Source: Gammaproteobacteria bacterium F7
GTDB lineage: Bacteria > Pseudomonadota > Gammaproteobacteria > Pseudomonadales > IMCC2047
Length of the DNA: 36,649 nt
Reading direction: 5' to 3'
NCBI GenBank assembly: GCA_001593685.1
Contig: LUKI01000023.1
Coordinates: forward strand, 1 to 36,649
Shown here: piece by piece, positions 33,005 through 36,649 of the stretch
Position numbering within the stretch: position 1 is the first letter of the stretch
How the letters are laid out: each line of letters opens with the position of its first letter
Notes under the pieces: model-generated
Told to the model about the DNA's origin: nothing
The model's input: the letters and a program-made list of their open reading frames with translations, nothing else
The model's database searches: none
Position numbers and translations under genes: made by a program

Positions 33005-33050
33005 ACAGCCCGGCAAAAGCAGGGCTGTAAAAATCACCGCCCCCAGGGCG
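33005..33050 (-). terminator. Hairpins between frr and uppS
   Basis: Two stems lie in the 132-base gap: ACAGCCC (33005-33011) with GGGCTGT (33022-33028), and CGCCC (33038-33042) with GGGCG (33046-33050). On the minus strand the first is followed four bases later by a TATTTTTA stretch. A partial terminator after frr is plausible. Confidence 0.45.
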
Positions 33051-33065
33051 ACGTACAATACTCAA

Positions 33066-33617
33066 TCAGATCTCTTTAAGATCCGCCTCTTTAGCGGTAA
33101 ACGCCTCTTCAATTTTGGCGATATATTTATCCGTGATTTTTTGGATTTCATCAGACGCTTTACGTTCCTCGTCTTCGCTGATTTCCTTTTCCTTTTGTAA
33201 GATATCACTGTTGGCATCACGGCGAACACTGCGTACAGATACACGTGCCTGCTCCGCTTCCGCCTTAGCTTGCTTAACCAGATCTTTGCGAGTTTCTTCT
33301 GTCAAGGCAGGCATTGGGATACGAATAATATCGCCCGTTGTAACAGGGTTTAAGCCCAGGTTAGACTTCAGAATGGCCTTTTCAACTTCAGGAATCATCG
33401 GCTTTTCCCAAGGCGATATCATCAATGTACGACCATCATCAACGGAAATGTTAGCCACTTGGTTTAGCGGAGTTTCAGAACCATAATAAGTCACACTCAC
33501 GCTATCAAGGATACTGGCGTGAGCACGCCCGGTACGAATTCGGTTAAAGGCAGCCCCCAGTGCAACAAGGGCTTTCTCCATACGTTGTTCTGCGTCTTTT
33601 TTGATTTCGTTAATCAC
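33066..33617 (-). CDS. frr: Ribosome recycling factor
   Basis: With EF-G it splits the post-termination ribosome. 183 residues against 185 in E. coli; three-helix bundle. Start GTG 33617 preceded by a GAGAGAAAG stretch. Motifs: [45 protein letters not shown], and a charged C-terminal helix. Follows pyrH by 86 bases. Confidence 0.97.
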   Translation of the reverse strand: MINEIKKDAEQRMEKALVALGAAFNRIRTGRAHASILDSVSVTYYGSETPLNQVANISVDDGRTLMISPWEKPMIPEVEKAILKSNLGLNPVTTGDIIRIPMPALTEETRKDLVKQAKAEAEQARVSVRSVRRDANSDILQKEKEISEDEERKASDEIQKITDKYIAKIEEAFTAKEADLKEI

Positions 33618-33703
33618 AGCTTTCTCTCTTTAACTATTCAATCACTATTGGTTCAACAGATATGAGTTGAATCGATATTATTTATCGTCTCATTAGCAAG
33701 TCG

Positions 33704-34429
33704 CTAATCAATCAGCGTGCCTTCATCGCCGCCAACCACGGCCGTGGCCAATGCACCAGGCTTATTCATATCAAATACTCGCAGCGGCATATTTTGGTCC
33801 TTAGCCAAACAGATCGCTGTCAAGTCCATGACAGCCAGTTGCTTTTCGAGTACCTCGTCATAACTCAGGTGGTCATATTTAGTTGCAGTAGGATCTTTAA
33901 CCGGATCAGCACTATACACACCGTCAACTTTAGTCGCCTTCAAAACGACATCAGCATTAATCTCAATCCCCCGTAAACAGGCGGCAGAATCTGTGGTAAA
34001 AAAGGGATTACCTGTACCAGCCGAAAAAATCACCACATCACCAGCATTTAAATAACGCATCGCGTTACGGCGATCATAGTGATCAACAACACCACTCATG
34101 GGAATCGCTGACATCACTCGGGTTGCAATATTTGAGCGCTCTAATGCATCACGCATGGCCAGCGCATTCATCACTGTTGCCAGCATACCCATATGGTCAC
34201 CGGTGACACGATCCATACCCGCTGCATTCAGTGCGGCGCCACGGAACAAATTACCGCCACCAAGCACAACGCCTACTTGTACACCAATACCAATCAGCTG
34301 GCCAATTTCCAGTGCCATTCGGTCAAGCACTTTCGGGTCAATACCAAATACTTCATCACCCATTAGGGCTTCACCGCTTAACTTAAGGAGGACACGCTGA
34401 TATTTGGATTTATTGACAGAACTAGGCAT
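33704..34429 (-). CDS. pyrH: UMP kinase
   Basis: Phosphorylates UMP to UDP; essential for pyrimidine nucleotide synthesis. 241 residues from ATG 34429 ([22 protein letters not shown]), in line with E. coli. A TTG at 34456 would add nine residues. [32 protein letters not shown], and [19 protein letters not shown] are family motifs. Stands between tsf and frr, as in most gammaproteobacteria. A small hairpin (33692-33708) overlaps its stop. Confidence 0.97.
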   Translation of the reverse strand: MPSSVNKSKYQRVLLKLSGEALMGDEVFGIDPKVLDRMALEIGQLIGIGVQVGVVLGGGNLFRGAALNAAGMDRVTGDHMGMLATVMNALAMRDALERSNIATRVMSAIPMSGVVDHYDRRNAMRYLNAGDVVIFSAGTGNPFFTTDSAACLRGIEINADVVLKATKVDGVYSADPVKDPTATKYDHLSYDEVLEKQLAVMDLTAICLAKDQNMPLRVFDMNKPGALATAVVGGDEGTLID

Positions 34430-34530
34430 GTGATTGGGCACTCTCAAATGTAACAAAATGGTTTAAAGCGTTTGCTTCAAAAGTTTTTGCCTAAGACTCA
34501 TCTGTAAGCCCTAACCAAAAATCTTTGACA

Positions 34531-34560
34531 TAAAAACAGGGCAGCTGACGCTGCCCTGTT
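34531..34560 (-). terminator. Rho-independent terminator of tsf
   Basis: AACAGGGCAG, loop CTGACG, CTGCCCTGTT: a perfect 10-bp stem, 12 bases after the tsf stop. On the minus strand it is followed by TTTTTA (complement of 34531-34536, overlapping the stem end). It separates rpsB-tsf from pyrH-frr. Confidence 0.85.
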
Positions 34561-34571
34561 AATATAATATT

Positions 34572-35438
34572 TTACAGGCCTGCCTGAGCGGCTACTTCGG
34601 CTGCAAAATCAACTTCTTCTTTCTCGATACCTTCACCAACTTCAAAGCGTGTGAAAGAAACGATTTCGGCCCCACCTTTCTTAACCAAAGCACCCACCTT
34701 AACATCCGGGTCTTTAACAAAAGGTTGCTCAGTCAAGCTGATTTCAGCCAGGTACTTACGCATACGGCCATCAATCATTTTTTCAATAATTTCAGCGGGC
34801 TTGCCACTTTCTTGAGCCTGAGCCGTGTAAATTTCACGCTCTTTGGCTTGCGCTTCATCAGAAACGTCTTCCGGCTTAACAACCTGTGGGTTAACCGCTG
34901 CAACATGCATCGCAACATCTTTACCCAACTCATCATTTCCACCTTTCAGCGTGACCAATACAGCGATACGGTCGTTACCGTGCACATAGGCACTGACCAC
35001 ACCATCATCAGCTGACGCTGTTACAACGCGACGTACGCTGACGTTTTCACCGATCTTTTGAACCAATGCTTCGCGCGCCACTTCCAACTCACCTTCCATC
35101 AACACGGCCACATCAGTTTGCTTTTCAGCAAATGCTTTATCCGTTACCAGTTGCACAAAAGCACGGAAACCTTCGTCGCGAGCAACGAAGTCGGTTTCAC
35201 TGTTGACTTCAACCATTAAACCAAACTTACCGTCTTCTGAAACCTTACAGTTAGCGATACCTTCAGCTGCCGTACGACCTGCTTTCTTAGCCGCTTTCAT
35301 ACCGCTGGACTTACGCAGTTCTTCGATCGCTTTGTCGATATCACCACCATTTTCAGTCAACGCTTTTTTACAATCCAACATTCCAAGCCCCGTGCGGTCA
35401 CGAAGCTCTTTAACCATTGCTGCAGAAATTGCCGCCAT
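34572..35438 (-). CDS. tsf: Elongation factor Ts
   Basis: Guanine-nucleotide exchange factor for EF-Tu. 288 residues, near the E. coli 283. The N-terminal UBA-like domain is at about 1-55 ([22 protein letters not shown]), and the EF-Tu contact motif [10 protein letters not shown] is near 80. Two core subdomains follow, with a coiled-coil-like segment around 180-220. rpsB-tsf is the normal pair; an intergenic hairpin may tune tsf expression. Confidence 0.98.
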   Translation of the reverse strand: MAAISAAMVKELRDRTGLGMLDCKKALTENGGDIDKAIEELRKSSGMKAAKKAGRTAAEGIANCKVSEDGKFGLMVEVNSETDFVARDEGFRAFVQLVTDKAFAEKQTDVAVLMEGELEVAREALVQKIGENVSVRRVVTASADDGVVSAYVHGNDRIAVLVTLKGGNDELGKDVAMHVAAVNPQVVKPEDVSDEAQAKEREIYTAQAQESGKPAEIIEKMIDGRMRKYLAEISLTEQPFVKDPDVKVGALVKKGGAEIVSFTRFEVGEGIEKEEVDFAAEVAAQAGL

Positions 35439-35472
35439 TTTTCTAAACCCTTTTGCTTAAATTTTGATTCAA

Positions 35473-35522
35473 AAAAGGGAGCGTACAGCCCCCTTTTCTT
35501 TTCACGCCGATACAAGGATCGG
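35473..35522 (-). terminator. rpsB-tsf intergenic attenuator-like hairpins
   Basis: AAAAGGGAGC (35473-35482) pairs with GCCCCCTTTT (35488-35497), with one G-T pair, and on the minus strand is followed by a TT run. A second stem CCGAT/ATCGG lies at 35507-35522. Because tsf follows on the same strand, read-through must be substantial; a ratio control between S2 and EF-Ts is possible. Confidence 0.5.
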
Positions 35523-35532
35523 TGTTTAATAC

Positions 35533-36288
35533 TTAGCTAGCAGCAGATTCCGCAGCATCGCTTTCAGCAGCATCCACTTCAACGAACTCAGAGCTACCTT
35601 CTGGTGCCACGTCAGCGCTTTCCAGTACGTTATCAGCAACTGCTTGAACGTAAATCTGAATAGAGCGAATCGCATCATCATTACCTGGGATCACGAAATC
35701 AATACCGTCTGGATTACTGTTAGTATCAACCACACCGATAACAGGAATACCCAGTTTATTTGCTTCATTTACAGCAATACGCTCATGATCAACGTCAACC
35801 ACGAACAATGCGTCAGGCAGGCCACCCATTTCTTTAATACCGCCAATACTGCGCTCCAGCTTTTCCATTTCGCGAGTACGCATCAGCGCTTCTTTCTTAG
35901 TAATCTGATCAAACGTGCCATCAGCTTGCTGTGCTTCCAGGTCACGCAGACGTTTAATAGACTGACGAATTGTTTTGTAGTTCGTCAGCATGCCACCTAA
36001 CCAACGGTGGTTAACGTAAGGCATGTTAGCGCGAACCGCCTGCTCTTTGATGATTTTGCTGGCAGCACGCTTAGTACCAACAAACAAAATTTTGTTTTTG
36101 CTTGAAGCCAGCTTACGAACAACGGCTAGGGCATCGTTCAACGCAGGAACCGTATGCTCCAGGTTGATGATATGAATTTTGTTGCGAGCGCCAAAGATGA
36201 ACGGCGCCATTTTTGGGTTCCAGTAACGCGTCTGGTGACCGAAGTGTGCTCCTGCTTTAAGCAGGTCTCTCATGCTTACTTGTGACAT
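35533..36288 (-). CDS. rpsB: 30S ribosomal protein S2
   Basis: Small-subunit protein that recruits S1. 251 residues from ATG 36288 ([20 protein letters not shown]). A start at 36324 (adding 12 unrelated residues) was rejected. Family motifs: [44 protein letters not shown] and [20 protein letters not shown]. The acidic Ala/Glu-rich C-tail is variable in the family. First gene of the minus-strand run seen in this window; promoter at about 36502-36530. Confidence 0.98.
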   Translation of the reverse strand: MSQVSMRDLLKAGAHFGHQTRYWNPKMAPFIFGARNKIHIINLEHTVPALNDALAVVRKLASSKNKILFVGTKRAASKIIKEQAVRANMPYVNHRWLGGMLTNYKTIRQSIKRLRDLEAQQADGTFDQITKKEALMRTREMEKLERSIGGIKEMGGLPDALFVVDVDHERIAVNEANKLGIPVIGVVDTNSNPDGIDFVIPGNDDAIRSIQIYVQAVADNVLESADVAPEGSSEFVEVDAAESDAAESAAS

Positions 36289-36495
36289 AAAATTTTCTCT
36301 TTGTAGTGGGTTAGGCCTCCACAAACCCCATCATCTAACCACTTGAATCAATTAAGTTTTAAAATCAATTCGCGCAGCACCCAAGATCATGTGTCGGTCT
36401 GTGTGCGTATTTAAAATAGCAGACAAAAAAATCTGCCGTTAGGTTAACTTCCAAAGCGACCAAAAAGCCAAGGCTCTGACAGCTCTTGAGAAGCG
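36289..36495 (-). ncRNA. Candidate rpsB leader with S2 autoregulatory (t44-like) structure
   Basis: About 206 bases of untranslated leader lie between the candidate start of transcription and the rpsB ATG. Visible stems include GCAGA/TCTGC around a T-rich loop (36419-36436) and GGGTT/AACCC around TGTGGAGGCCT just upstream of the start codon (within about 36306-36330). In E. coli the rpsB leader binds S2 and represses itself (known as the t44/S2 leader). I infer the same role from position and structure; the conserved sequence could not be checked. Confidence 0.4.
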
Positions 36496-36501
36496 GGCTG
36501 A

Positions 36502-36530
36502 TTTATACCATAACGGCCCCACAAATTAAA
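36502..36530 (-). promoter_or_regulatory. Candidate rpsB promoter
   Basis: On the minus strand TATAAA (36507-36502) lies 17 bases after TTTAAT (36530-36525). The -10 is good, the -35 weak. The bases after the -10 are GC-rich (CAGCCCGC), like discriminators of stringently controlled ribosomal promoters. Confidence 0.45.
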
Positions 36531-36649
36531 GCATCTTGAGCACTGCAAACGATAAAAATGAGTTAAAAAAACAGGGGCTTTGTGGTACAAAGTAACGCTC
36601 GCATAGCGAGCCTGATTTTGGCTCAAAACTCATTAAACATTGGATAATT
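36531..36649. other. Upstream region of rpsB, window end, no gene seen
   Basis: No credible coding sequence. Contains a perfect stem GCTCGC-ATA-GCGAGC (36597-36611) and an overlapping second stem GAGCC/GGCTC (36608-36624), which cannot both form. In relatives a divergent map gene lies upstream of rpsB; its start would lie beyond the window. Confidence 0.4.

Noticed and set aside
33692-33708. Stem ATTAGC/GCTAAT over the pyrH stop
   Set aside because: AT-rich, short and without a T tract; not enough for a terminator.
36289-36324. Longer start for rpsB
   Set aside because: The extra 12 residues are unlike S2, and the ATG at 36288 gives the standard N-terminus.

Overview
This window looks like chromosomal backbone of a gammaproteobacterium, probably a marine or Pseudomonas/Cellvibrio-like lineage. 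The gene order mutS-fdxA-rpoS-nlpD-pcm-truD-ispF-ispD-ftsB-eno-kdsA-pyrG-tilS-accA-dnaE-rnhB-lpxB-lpxA-fabZ-lpxD-skp-bamA-rseP-dxr-cdsA-uppS-frr-pyrH-tsf-rpsB matches, with small changes, the block known in Pseudomonas and relatives. Base composition looks near 50% GC by eye and fairly even. No insertion sequence, prophage, CRISPR array, tRNA or rRNA was seen. The genus is not determined.

Layout. Bases 1-3261 read on the plus strand: mutS (broken by a frameshift in its N-terminal domain) and fdxA, closed by a bidirectional terminator. From 3339 to 36288 every gene reads on the minus strand, so transcription runs from rpsB towards the chemoreceptor gene. In that direction the order is: translation and RNA metabolism (rpsB, tsf, pyrH, frr); envelope lipid and outer-membrane biogenesis (uppS, cdsA, dxr, rseP, bamA, skp, lpxD, fabZ, lpxA, lpxB); rnhB, dnaE and accA; tilS; pyrG, kdsA and eno; ftsB, ispD, ispF and truD; pcm, a DUF368 transporter gene, nlpD and rpoS; and last a methyl-accepting chemotaxis gene. 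Many neighbours overlap by 1 to 20 bases, as expected for co-translated operons.

How the genes work together. Dxr, IspD and IspF are three steps of the MEP isoprenoid pathway. UppS uses its product to make the C55 carrier lipid, and the DUF368 protein belongs to the family shown to recycle that carrier across the membrane. FabZ, LpxA, LpxB, LpxD and KdsA build lipid A and Kdo, AccA feeds fatty-acid synthesis, CdsA makes phospholipid precursor, and Skp, BamA and RseP assemble and monitor the outer membrane. FtsB and NlpD act in division.

What stands out: (1) mutS seems to have lost about 50 bases, which separates the mismatch-reading motif from the rest of the protein and would predict a mutator if it is real; (2) the chemoreceptor between fdxA and rpoS has a periplasmic CxxCH haem-c motif, and its upstream region holds a perfect FNR/Anr box, which together suggest an oxygen- or redox-tuned sensor; (3) surE is missing from its usual place beside pcm, and a DUF368 gene lies between pcm and nlpD. 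I found no wholly new system here; the haem chemoreceptor with its FNR-type box is the most system-like candidate.
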